Positions 24,001 through 35,900 of a DNA stretch of 64,000 nucleotides are shown piece by piece. This stretch comes from Tanytarsus gracilentus (lineage: Eukaryota; Arthropoda; Insecta; Diptera; Chironomidae). The DNA lies in assembly GCA_038502055.1 (NCBI GenBank), contig JAXRKN010000042.1, forward strand, positions 1,550,001 to 1,614,000. The letters run 5' to 3'. Every line of letters starts with the position of its first letter. Position 1 is the first letter of the stretch. The notes under the pieces were generated by a model that did no database searches, was not told the DNA's origin, and saw only the letters and a program-made list of their open reading frames with translations. The position numbers and the translations under genes were made by a program.

Positions 24001-27000
24001 ATATTTATTAAAATAGCCTCTTTGACACCACCCTGAGATTATTTATCAATGACTTAAGGCGTTAAGAGAAAGATATTTGCATTTTATGTAGTCGAGTCGA
24101 GTGCACGGCGGATGCACTTTTTTTTCTTAACGAATTCTTCCTTTTCCTCAATATCACACGACTGTATAGTTCGAAATTAAGCAACGAAAAATTCATCATC
24201 ACACAATTTTAGTGTATTTATTAATTTTTTAGTTCCGAGAATTTTTCTTTTATGACGAATGTATGATGTATGCGGAGATGATGAGAGAGAGGCTTAAAAA
24301 ATAAATAGAACTGTCTCATATTAATCATCTTCATGGTGATGGAAGCAGTAGACATGAGAATTAATAGAGAGAGAAAGATCCAGTGAACGATCGGGTCGAG
24401 AATGTGTAAAGAGCTGAAAAACTCGTTGAACGGTTCAATAAATAATAAAAATGTGGATTGATTGGAAGTGGCGAGTGAGGAGAGGAGAGAAAACAATTTT
24501 CATTTTCACTACAAATCCAACTAGCCATCAATTGGTCACGGTATTTTTAATGTGAAAAACTTCTCATGTTATTTTTTTTAGTTATTTTTCTTTTTTGCAG
24601 CACAATTTTTTACTCTTTTTCTTTTCTTCGACAACTGAACTTTGTTGTTGTTGTTGTTAACGCTGGCTTCTTTCACAATTTCAACTTTTCATGTTCTTAT
24701 GAACTATTTTAATGCTGTTTCACTTTCTTGCACCACTCGCGATGGAATGACTTAGTTCTGATAGTTCACGCGGCGGGAATTAAAGATAATTTAATAATAA
24801 AACACTAAAAAATTGCTTGAAAGGTGAGAAAAAGAATTTAAATGGAGAAAAATAAAGAAAACGACCACTCGCAGTCGCTCCGAAAACTAAACTGAACCGT
24901 TTTTGAGTCCCCTTCTCTTAACCGATCTTTTTATCTAACGTATTTTTTCAAATAACAGGGGGATGTGCGGTTTTGCAAAAACACGCTAAACCATCATTTA
25001 AATATTCATAAGCCGTTAATTAAATTATTTGGATTATCTTAAAATTCCATTAGACACTAAGCAGAAATTTTCCTTCATTCTTAATTAAGTACTTACAAAA
25101 TTGATCTCTAATCCTTCCTTATAACACAATTATTAGATCTTTAAGATAATTTTCCTTGTTAGCTGCTTTTGAGTTGAAGAACTTGAATCCGCTTATTTAA
25201 TTACGTACAAAATAGAGTCGATAATATCATTCGTTAATCCTTTAATATCATTCTTCAAGTTCTGTAATGAGGAAAGAAATGAATTGGAATTTAATTATTT
25301 ATAGATTTTAGAATTTGTTTTTAATTTAATTAATTTCATCGTGACACAAAAAGAAAACTTAAATTTCTTTACTCAATATTAAAAATTCAATGCTCGCAAC
25401 ATGATCGAGAAAAAAAACTATTTTAGTAGAGCATAGATTTAGCGAACAACGTGTGAGCACTCCTATTGTCATTTCACCTGCTTAGAAGTCAGCACCGCGG
25501 CAATCGCCGCTTAGAGAAATAAAAATCAAGTTTGCTTAAGTGAAAAAAGCAAAGAGAGAGAAATGAAAGCGAAAAGATATGCTTCGGAATGTTTTTATGG
25601 CACACAAAAAAGCGTGAGGTTCACTTGATCATAGAGAGAGAGAAGAGTGGATAAAATAGAATAGAGAAAAAAAAATTGATGGTGGCCGGAAAAAAAACTT
25701 TTTGACTTGTTTTAGCAAAAAAAAACAAAATTGTTGGATATAGCGCATACGCGTATCATAGGTGACTTCATTCAAAGTCGCGCAATTTTATTCGTCACGG
25801 TTCTGGAGATTAGTTCTCAATTTACTGCCAATAGTGTGAGCTCTAATGAGTCTATGAAAACCACAAAAATCTAACTCGAATATGAATACACATAAAATGC
25901 AAAATAACTTTTTTTTACGCTTCGCTCATTGCTATGAAATTAGTTCACATGAAGTTCACCATCCAAAAAATATACGTTGCACACACAAACATGAGTGTGT
26001 GTATTCAAAGCGACTGCTGATCTTAATTTAAATTAATGAATCTTAATAGCGAGATCAACGGAATTTTTTATTCATTATTTCTTCAAATTAAAAGCTTTAT
26101 TATTTCGTACATGCATGTGGTCCGCTCGGGATGCAAATGAGGTACGATTTTAAAATTAACTCATAAAATTTTCATATTTTTTTTTAAAAATTGATAATTA
26201 AGGAAAAGTCATGACACAAAAATGTCACGATGGCATTTTAGCTCAGAACCGACAAATAATTTTCGTGACGTGTGTAACTGATCACTTCACAAAAGCTCAC
26301 TTTAAAAAGCAAGTCAGCCAGCCGATCGATATATAAAACCAAATATCGAGATTTAAATTTCATGTTTTCTCTCTCACTCGCTCGCATTCATATATGTGTG
26401 ATACTATTTTTAGCCTATCTCTCGCTTTTTAAATATGTATGTCGCATTTTTTCATTCATCGTCTCAATGCACTCTGGGGATAGATGATGAGTGATAGATA
26501 GATTTTAATAGGCGCACACTTAATGATTAGGAAATAATTAATATTGCAATAATAGTATAATGCAAGCGAGTAATGATATATCTATGCTATGTGCACTGCA
26601 TTCATTCATTCATTCATTCACAATAACAAGTGCATCGGAATCCTGCACACACTCGCTTGGATGCGGTATTCTCATCGATTTTTCACCAGTTTCTTCTTAT
26701 TTTTTACCTGTATCACTTTTCACGGTGCCCTTTGAGATTTTGAGATTCACATTCAGAATTTGTTTGGCATTTTTTGTGGTAATTTAATTAAATTTTATGA
26801 CAGATTTTTTTAAAAAACATAAAAGAGCAACAAAAATATTGAAATAAAAAACATAAAAATTAATTTCCAAATTATTTTGATATTTTTTCACAAATTTAGT
26901 TTATTTTAGATCTAATGTTTGGACATTTCTTAAGTCGCGGTTGTAAATAATTAAAATTATTATTTTTTGCTCCGAAGCTGCTCGCGAGAGTTAAAATAGT

Positions 27001-27177
27001 AAACTGAGAGAGAATCTTCTCACACTTTCATTCCCCTCGTAGCTAAAAACGTGTGCATTTTATTTTACGTTAAACTGTTGGCCCCTCTCAAAACTACGGA
27101 AAAAGTAAAGAAGCCAAGTTTAAAGAAGAAATTTAATTTATCATTTTGTGGCATGAAACCACCATTTAAACATTAAA
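21004..27177. other. 6.2 kb divergent intergenic region / probable 5' UTR intron of cytospin gene
   Basis: The stretch lies between the cytospin ATG (-) and the phosphatase ATG (+) and has no convincing coding frame. If the promoter at 24893 is real, 21004 to about 24860 is 5' UTR and intron. It contains simple repeats: (TC)n near 21168-21182, (TTG)n near 24641-24658 and (ATTC)n near 26600-26620. Enhancers are likely but cannot be recognised here. Confidence 0.5.
24861..24896 (-). promoter_or_regulatory. Inr + DPE core promoter candidate for the cytospin gene
   Basis: On the minus strand a TTCAGTT initiator has its +1 A at 24893. At exactly +28 to +33 (24866-24861) the sequence is GGTCGT, a full match to the dipteran downstream promoter element RGWYVT. 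The short GC-richer patch stands out in AT-rich surroundings. The nearest gene reading away from it is the cytospin gene, whose ATG is at 21003, so a spliced 5' UTR would be needed. Confidence 0.45.
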
Positions 27178-29984
27178 ATGAGTCACGAAACTGAAACTGG
27201 ATGCTCGTATTTTAGAATGCGAGTAACGACATTTACGCACCAAGGTGAGAAAGTTAAAAAATTTGTGAATTTCATAATTTGGCGCTTTGGCATTCTTAAT
27301 TTTTTTTCAATTCTGATTGTTTTTGTTTTTAATTCTCATCAAGGTGATCGAGCCTATCAAGAGGACAAGATTTCTATCGTCTATCAAAAGGAAGACAGTG
27401 GCAATGACTTGAAATTCTCTTACTTTGGAATCTTTGATGGGTGAGCATTGAAAAACTGATGTCATTAGGCAAACAACTTTCTTTTTTCTCTCACATACAC
27501 ATGCAATAAGCCTTCGCTGGATCTTTTTAGTTCCAATAGATTGATTTTTGAATTAATTTTTTAGATTCATTAAATTTTATATAATTTTTTTTCGATGACT
27601 TAATTAACTCATTATTTTTTCTATAACTTAAGCCATGGAGGTGACACGGCAGCAAAGTTCGCTCGTAAGCACTTGCTCAACTTTATTCTCGATGAGAAAA
27701 AATTTTGGTCTGAAGACGATACAGGTAAATTTTTAAAAACTTTTAAAATAAAAATAAATATTGAGCTAAACTTTTTAATTATTTTTAGATGTCATGGACG
27801 CAATGAAGGAAGGATATCGGAAATGTCATCTTGCGATGTGGAGGGATTTGGGTAAGTTATGATTTGTATAGCACTTTTAATTTGTTATTGGATAAGTTTT
27901 TTTTAAAACAAAATTCCCTCAATAACATGCACATACCAACACAAACAAATAGTCAATGCCATAAAATACATACATGTTTGAACATGCATATAACAAAAGT
28001 ATTTTTTTCTTTAGACAATTGGCCTCCTACTTCGGCGGGACTACCCAGTACCGCTGGTACAACGGCGAGCATAGCAATAATTCGAAAAACAAAACTTTTT
28101 GTTGCACACTGTGGCGATTCAGGTATTACTTGGGGAGTGGAGGTACCAACGACACATGGAACTAAACTAGTTGCTGATATGCTCACAACTGATCATAAGC
28201 CAGAAATTGAACCTGAATATAGTCGAATTGTAGCCTCAGGCGGAAAAGTTGCTAAAAAAGGAGAAGTAAATCGTGTGGTTTGGTATCGACCGAAGACAAA
28301 ACAGCCAGGTCCCATTCGTCGTAACACAGAAATTGAAGAAATACCTTTCCTTGCTGTCGCTCGGAGTTTGGGAGACTTGTGGAGTTACAACTATTTTACA
28401 AATAAATTTGTTGTGTCGCCTGATCCTGACGTGGATGTCTATCAATTAGACCCACACCAACATAAGTGTCTCATTTTGGCCACTGATGGGTTGTGGAATG
28501 TTATGGATCACCAAGAGGCTGTTAGTTTATTTCATCAAGCAGAGCAACATAATACGCAGTACGGCGGTCGTGGTTGGAAAAATCCATCTCGGTATCTCGT
28601 CCAAAATGCATTACAAATGTGTCGAAACAAGCGCATGAGAGCTGATAATGTGACGGTGATTTGTGTAGCACTCGATCCCGATCGAACACACAATGAACAA
28701 GTCCCACATCAAGCAATTTATGACTACAATGAACATGAGGGATATAGTCTCGATTATCTAGATCCATATATGCGTTATCCATATATGTTTCAATTGCCGC
28801 CATTCGAAAATGTTGCCAATCATTATGGAAATCAACAAGCTCGTGCAGCGTACCCAAATCTCCCACCCAGTCCTAGTGTTACATATTGTCATAACTCACC
28901 AAACATGCAGCCAAGTGCCTTTGTCAATGCGTGTTGCCATCAAAACTATCGATTCGTACTCGCCGACAATGGTGAAGTCATTAATTCTCACTACAACATT
29001 GAACATCATCGTCAAGAGTATCAAGAAATGATGGACCGACCACTGGCTACCCTTCATTATGCTTATCAACCCATTGCAGCGCCACCACAAGCACCTCAAT
29101 CATTTTTCATGCGTGCTATGAACAGACCAGTTGAAAAAGTACTCCAAACTTTCTATGTTCCACCTACCGAAGAAGAATTTGCTCAAATGCACAATGACAT
29201 TGATGGATACCGAGCACCTGAGGCATGCTTGGATGATGCAAATGATGAGTCTTTTGCTGAACTTTGTCCATTGCTCACACCACAAAACTCTGCAGCTGAG
29301 TCGGCCCGTGCAGATACTCCAATCATGGATGAATCTGATGGCGATGAAATGGAGTGGTCAGTTCTTGAAGAAGAAAATAGCATAAATGAGTCTGAACTTG
29401 ATGAAAGTGTTCAAATTAATGAAATTTCATCGTCGAGCATTGAAAAGGCTGCTTTTGGTGATAATGAGTTGGAAAAATCTATTTCTCCAATTCGTAGACA
29501 TAAAAAATCTTCATCGTGTATTGAAAAAAGTATATCAGCTGACGATGAATTAGATACAGTGGCACCGACTCGAAAGAGGAAAAGTACAGTCGTACGTTCA
29601 GAAAGAACAAGATATCATCAAACACGCCAAAAGGATCGTAAAACTCGCTCAAATCGCGTCTTTGGCATTGAAAATGCTAGTTCACCAGTTCGTGCAACAA
29701 AACGAAACTTAACTCGTACAAAAAAGCCAAAACCATTCAAAGTGCGCGTGCCTATAGGTCCACCACGTTCACGAAATACGAATAAAGAGAATGATATGGA
29801 ACCATCGACATCAGACAGGCGTGAATTGCGCAGCAAGCCAAAGGATGACAATCCCAAGCCCGCTAAAAAGCCAAAAACAGTCATTCTACCTAAAAAAGTA
29901 GTGAAGACTATTAACGCTATTCGAGACATAGACCGCCAAATGCTAGAGATGACACGCATGCGAGGCAGTAGAAGAGTCAAGTAG
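27178..29984 (+). CDS. PPM1D: PPM1D/Wip1-type metal-dependent Ser/Thr phosphatase
   Basis: Five exons (27178-27244, 27344-27440, 27633-27724, 27789-27851, 28015-29984) give 762 residues. The PPM catalytic domain spans about residues 15-325 and has all key motifs: RAYQED (Asp30, metal), FDGHGGD (Asp near 54), SAGLPSTAGTTAS, AHCGDSG (Asp141), DHKPE, ATDGLWN and RADNVTVI. Wip1-specific stretches include WPPTSAGLPST and IPFLAVARSLGDLWSYNYF. In animals this phosphatase reverses ATM/ATR-p53 stress signalling in the nucleus. The C-terminal ~430 residues are Pro/Gln/His-rich, then acidic, then Lys/Arg-rich with probable nuclear localisation signals (PTRKRKS, TKKPKPFKVR). The first intron (99 bases) has no stop and is a multiple of three, so a retained-intron form is possible. 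The start at 27178 is the first ATG before the conserved N-terminus. Confidence 0.92.
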
Positions 29985-32929
29985 CGAAAAAATCTCAAGT
30001 TGCATTCTCTTTGGCTGTGAACATGCTGCATGATTGTTCTCTAGTTAATTTCATAAATTTATGCTTTTCTTCAATCATTTTTAATAAGATGCTTTTTAAA
30101 AAAATTATCTTCCTTTTAATTGTGAAATGTCTAACATCATAAAATAATTATCAATTTAAAATATTTATTTCTATAATTAATTGTACATTGATCATGAATT
30201 ATTTTATGAATTCTCATTACATAAAACTGCAATAATGTGCCATTGTGTGGGATTTTCTTTGCTATCGTTCTTTCGACATCATATTTTATTTGCAATATTT
30301 CAATCATTTTTGTGGTAGCTTTTAAGGAAATTCTAATAATTGGACGCAGTACAAAATTCAAAGTAACAGTTGAAAAAAATATTTCTCTAACTGCTGAAAT
30401 TGAAAAGTTAGAGACTCCTCTCATATCTCGCTCGACTATTAATTAATTAATTGTTGCAAAAAGTTCAAACCTGATCTACAATTTTATTAAAAAAAGTGCC
30501 TCAAGAAAATTTGAATACAAAAGGGAAAATTTAGTCGAGAGATTTACATATTAGTGAGTTACCTTAAAAACATATTTGTAAGAAAAAAATAGTTCAGAAT
30601 TTATATTTACTAACAAAATCCTCTCATTCAAACGATTAGGAAAACATAGTTAATTGCGGACATATTTTAAGACCTAGTGAAAATTTAATGTACAATTTAA
30701 AAAAGATTTGAAATAAAAATTATTTTAAGATGCATTATTTTCAACCGATTTTATGAGTCGTATTAGAAGTACTTAAAACGTAAACATTTTCGATGGTTCT
30801 AAAATATTTTACATTTAAAGAGTTGCTCGAGCTGAATTGTCTTGGTGATCAATCACAAAATTAATTCACTTCTCATTCTAGGAAAATGTTGAGCGAGAAA
30901 TGAAACATTGTTGAAGGCGAAGGAAAAGTTAAGCATCATATAATATGTTTTTGTGGCTAAAATTGCAAAAAAAAATTCCATTAAAATTCTATATTTACTT
31001 TTATACAATTAATTTTTGATAAATGCCATCGGAAATAATTTAATTTCTTGGTTGGTTTGGATAAGTCATAATATAAAGATTCTTCTTCTTCGTGAAATAA
31101 AATTCCCTTTTATACTTCACAAGTGAATGCGATTTAATATTGAGTAAAGAGAGTTCAAAAGTATTATTTGACATTGTTCGATCGCCCTAATTTATATCAT
31201 GGTTGCGTTGGACGTCTATCCTACTTCGGTATATGAATTAGTTGGGCGCCTAGGAAAATCTATTAGATTTTTCTAGGATTTTTTTGGACAAAGTCATCAG
31301 AAAGAATTTAATTTCTTGGATGACTTTAAATTAATTAACAAAAATTTCTTCGATAATCCGAAATTATCAAGGCGATATTATGCTTTATGCCAGGGCTGAG
31401 AACATCAAACCTTAAAAACAGAGAAAATATTTGTTTTAAAAAAAATATACAAGTAAATTTTTTTTGATGTGCCTTTCATCCTCTAAACTTTAATTTTCTT
31501 AAAGTTTTGGCAGGCCCACCTACCTCTATGTTCTCAGCCCTTGGTTATTTTATATGAAAAAAATAAAAAATTTACTAATGAAGTATTTATATTTTGTGAC
31601 TTAAGGACCTAGAATACAAGAATCAGAGAAAAAGCTCCAAATTGATATAAAAATCTACGATAGCCATACGCATCTGAGCTTTCTCAGAAAACTCTTCAAA
31701 AGCTAAAGATCAGTATTTGGTTCATAACGAAAGCACAAGATTCAAATACTTCAAATTTGCACCTTACGTTATTTTTAGAGATGGAAATTTAGTATTTGAT
31801 GAACTTTCGAAAACTTTTTCCAGCATGTTAAGCTTTTTTGTCGGAAGTGTTTTGCGTTTATGGAGAATGTCAGAGCCTTGGATTTTTCAAAAAAATTCCT
31901 TAATGCCTGTGAATATGTAAATACATTGTAATCGATTAAAAATTACATAAAATCACAAGAATAAAATCTGTCCCCATCTGAAAGCAAAAAAAATATTACA
32001 AAATCTCAAAAAACTTTATTAAATTTTCATAACATTATAACTCTCTTTATTTTTATTTATTTTCACATCCTTATGTGCTTTTCTCACTTCTAAAAACAAC
32101 TTTTCCATCTTTGTTAATTAATTAATAGCTTTTTCAATGTAGTATAGTGCGAAAACTAGCGGATATTCTTATTAAATATTTTTACTCTACTCTTTAATAT
32201 TTATAATAATTGGCTTTCATCTCTTAAATATTTTTCTTGCATCTTTAAAGGGATACATCTGATATTTCAAACGCGTATGAGTGGGATTTTAAAAAATGTT
32301 TTATGATTTTTGGATTTTTAATTTTTTTAAATTGAAAAATATAAATTTTTTTTAAGAATGAAAAGGACTCAAAAATATTTTAAATTAATTCTAGGTAAAA
32401 AAATGTCGAAATAAATAAATAGAAAACACAAAAACAAACAACCAAAAAATAAATAGAAAAATTTACATAAACAACTTTTTAATTATAAATTTATTCTCGC
32501 ATTAAAAATTTATTCTTTCTAAAAATATTCCTTTGTGACTTTCTAAATTTGAGTAAGAAAGTTTTAAAACTAGATTTAGCAAAAAAATTGACTAAGAGTT
32601 AAAACCAGATCTTAGGCTTGTCCTTTATGAACTATGGACTTTAAATGCATACAAAATTCGTTGATTGACACTCGGATTTCTTATAAATGCAATGATAATT
32701 ATTTAAATCCGAATGCAATAATTTAGGAAATCTCCATGTGCTATGCGTTGGTGATAAATAATTAAAAATCAACCCCTTATTAGGTTATGTAGGCCTAGCT
32801 TCTCATTCCTTAAATTGTTAGCGCAACTTAAAGCTTGCTCGATTATTATCATTCGCTGTGCTAGTACGGAACTTCTTCCGTTTGATTATATTGTGAATAA
32901 AAATAATCCATAAAATTGTTATACTCATA
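29985..32929. other. Convergent intergenic region
   Basis: 3' untranslated and intergenic AT-rich DNA between the phosphatase (+) and NHS (-) genes. The short open frames at 30137-30446 and 31717-31920 lack any recognisable domain or coding bias. A short inverted-repeat element lies at 31391-31544. Confidence 0.5.
31391..31544. mobile_element. Short inverted-repeat element (MITE-like, ~154 bp)
   Basis: The left end CCAGGGCTGAGAACAT (from about 31390) and right end ATGTTCTCAGCCCTTGG (31528-31544) are near-perfect reverse complements over 16-17 bases, with a short AT-rich centre. Size and terminal arms suit a MITE. No clear target duplication was identified, so it could also be a stem-loop of other origin. 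Confidence 0.4.
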
Positions 32930-35900
32930 TCAGAGAGCTGTTTCGAGAGATGCCGGTAAGCTGCTTGGCTTTAAAGTCTCTTGTTTAATTCCTGCATAAT
33001 GTCCGCCATTCTTAAACACCGCAATGCTGTTGCTCGTGGCTGACGAACCTCCCGAATTCGGTCCAAATAGAAATTGTGCTCGCTGATTTAAATGCGCGGA
33101 TTTTTTTGCATCTCGAATTTCATTTTCAGTGAAATTATTTTCGTCCTGTTTGATGAACAAATTTTCTCTAAAATTTCCCACGAGCTCATTTTCGATTTCT
33201 TTTTCAACTTCCGCCACGTCCTTGATGACAATTTCAGGCGATTTAACTTTCTCGATTGGATGTTTTTTAGGCTGCGGACTTTCTGGTTGCTCTTCATCGT
33301 TTGCCACTTCTGGAATTGCTGTTGAAATCACATCCGTTCTGGTCGTTTGTAATCGCCATGCTTGCTTCTGTTTTCCACTCAAGTTCGGTTTTGTTGGCGA
33401 ATTTGAAACTCCAAATTGACCCTGTCGGATCATTCTTCGAGTTGCGAATGTTTTTGGTGATCCGCTTAGGTCTAAAATGTTAACAGGTGAACTCGATCCA
33501 CCGACACTCACTGGCGATGGTGATTTTTGAGCATTTGATTTTCTCAACATTTCAACGGCCGAAATTTTTCGTGGCTGCGATGAAGTTTTCGTCAGCAAGA
33601 GTTTCTTGAAATCCATTAGACTTGTTTTTGGCGTGCCGAGTCTATCGGAGCAGGTTGATGATGATGGAATCTCGACATTATTTGTCGACCAGCTGTGTCT
33701 CGATCTCGATTGTTGTGGCTCAAAAGTTAACTTTGATGGCGTTGATCGGCCTGAATTGATTGGTGAATTTCCTACTGATCGAATACCTGACGGTCCCGAC
33801 ATTCTTAATCTCGCTCTCAAGTCCTCACTCAGAGACGATTTCATAGGCGACATGTTGTGCTTTTGAGGTGTTGATGTAATAAATTGACCGTCGTTACGAT
33901 GCGGATCAATCGGTGACATTTGAACTTCTTCATTTTCCTCGACAATTCTCTCATTAAGTTTTGTATTTGGAACGGGCGAGAAAAATTCAAATCCTAGTGG
34001 TGTCGTCTTGAGATTATTTCGGTTTTTATGAGGCGTCGAGTATAAGCTTTCAATATTCTGTTGGCTATTTTGATATGGCTCTTGTGATTGCATTAATTTT
34101 TCAGTTGCAGTTCTCTGACGAGGTTGGAGAGTCCAGTAGATATTTGAATTTCTCTGGAATTGCTGTGGCATGTCGTAATTATTTAGTGATGATGTCATTG
34201 GATCAATGTCATGATAGAAATGTTGAGCATAATCTAAAAATATTTTAAATAGGAAATTTTCTATGAGTCATCTGAAAGAAGAATTTTATTGGGTGCAAAA
34301 TAAAACACGTGCAAAAAATACTCTGGAAAAAAATTCTCTCTGATTTTACACTCGGATTCGCTTCTTAGATATGAAAACGCATGCGATGAATTTTAATTAA
34401 TTTTCAGTTAGTTTGCAAACAGCATATAAAACAGTCCAAGAAGCAAACACTTAAGTGGAGTTGAGAACACGCTTAAGATTAGACTTAATAAGCTCTCATG
34501 TAATGCGAGATGAGAGCAGCAATAAAAAGTGGATCTAGATGTGAGAAGCAAAGTGAAGAGATTAGCAAGTATCTTGGATGTCACGAGCTCCATGAGGTGT
34601 TGAGGGTTCAAAAAATATTTTCAAATTGAAATGTTAAAAATTTAATTTCGTTAAAATTTCGCTTTTTAAAAAATATTAAATCTCTTAAATTTTTATCCAA
34701 CTCTTTCAATACCATGGATCAAAATGAAAATCAGATAAAAATTTATTCTCTCCATTAAAATCACCAAGTGCAAAAGTCTCAATGCATTTCGAATTTTTAA
34801 CATTAATTTAGATCGTGAATGTGCAATTTAAAATGAATGCGAAGTCCAACAAGCGTGTCTATTTGATAGATGTGTGTAAATTTAATGAATTGTGCAGTGA
34901 GTGCATTGAAAAATGAATTGGAGTGTTGATGATGAAGTGAGTGAGTAGTAAAAGAGAGAGAAAACAAAGCACAGTTTAATTGCTACCTTAATTGATTTGA
35001 ACGGAGGTGCTAGTGAGGTTTGTGGTTGAGTGAAATTAAAAATTTGTTATTTAAAGCAATTCAAAATAAATTTCACCTCACTCCCAACTCCCTCACCACC
35101 CAACAGTAAATCATGTCAAAATTAAAGATTAACTCAACAAAAAACCAAGCAAATTAAATTAAATAACACACAGCGAAATTATTTACACAAAAAACATTAT
35201 TTACATTTTTAATGCGATTTTATTTTTTTCTGTGGAATCAATTTACATATAAAATTAAAAAAGAAGCACAAAAATTATAAATGTTAATTTTGGGAAGCCA
35301 ATGTGAGTGAATAAAAACACCATAAAAGTGATAGAAAAAGGATTTGATCATGATGATGTGGTGAGGGAATGAGAATTTTAATAAATTATGCTAGAACATA
35401 ACCCCGAGAGAGGGAGGAAAAAATCCTCATTATTCATGTTAAGGGAAGAGGCTTTGAAAGGCAAAAGCTGTCAGTTTTGATGAAACGTGCTTTAAAAAGG
35501 AAGACAATAGACTTTTATTTTTGATGGAAATTTAATTAATTTCTTGAAGTTTTAATATTTTGAAATTTTTTTAAAGTTTTCTTCCATTTAATTCAGTAGA
35601 TGATTTTTTGATAATGAGAAATTAAATAATTTCATATCTTTTTTAAAAAAAATAGCCATCAATCATAAAAGCTCTTCAAAAACTCTTCGAAAGCTTTTTG
35701 CCTCCTTTTCTCTCATTCACTCAGTCATCATCATTATCATATACACAAATTTCAATTAAGTGTGAGTGGTGAAGTGTGCAATGGAGACAATGTCACTTAA
35801 ATTTATGCTCAAGAGTGCTCAACATTGTTTTGTGCATATGTGTGAGGGTTTGCGTGTTGATAAATACTTAAAATATTCTCATAATTAATTTTCTCCACTC

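Noticed and set aside
30137..30446. Overlapping open frames on both strands after the phosphatase gene
   Set aside because: Both are hydrophobic, AT-driven and mutually overlapping, as expected by chance in 3' untranslated DNA.
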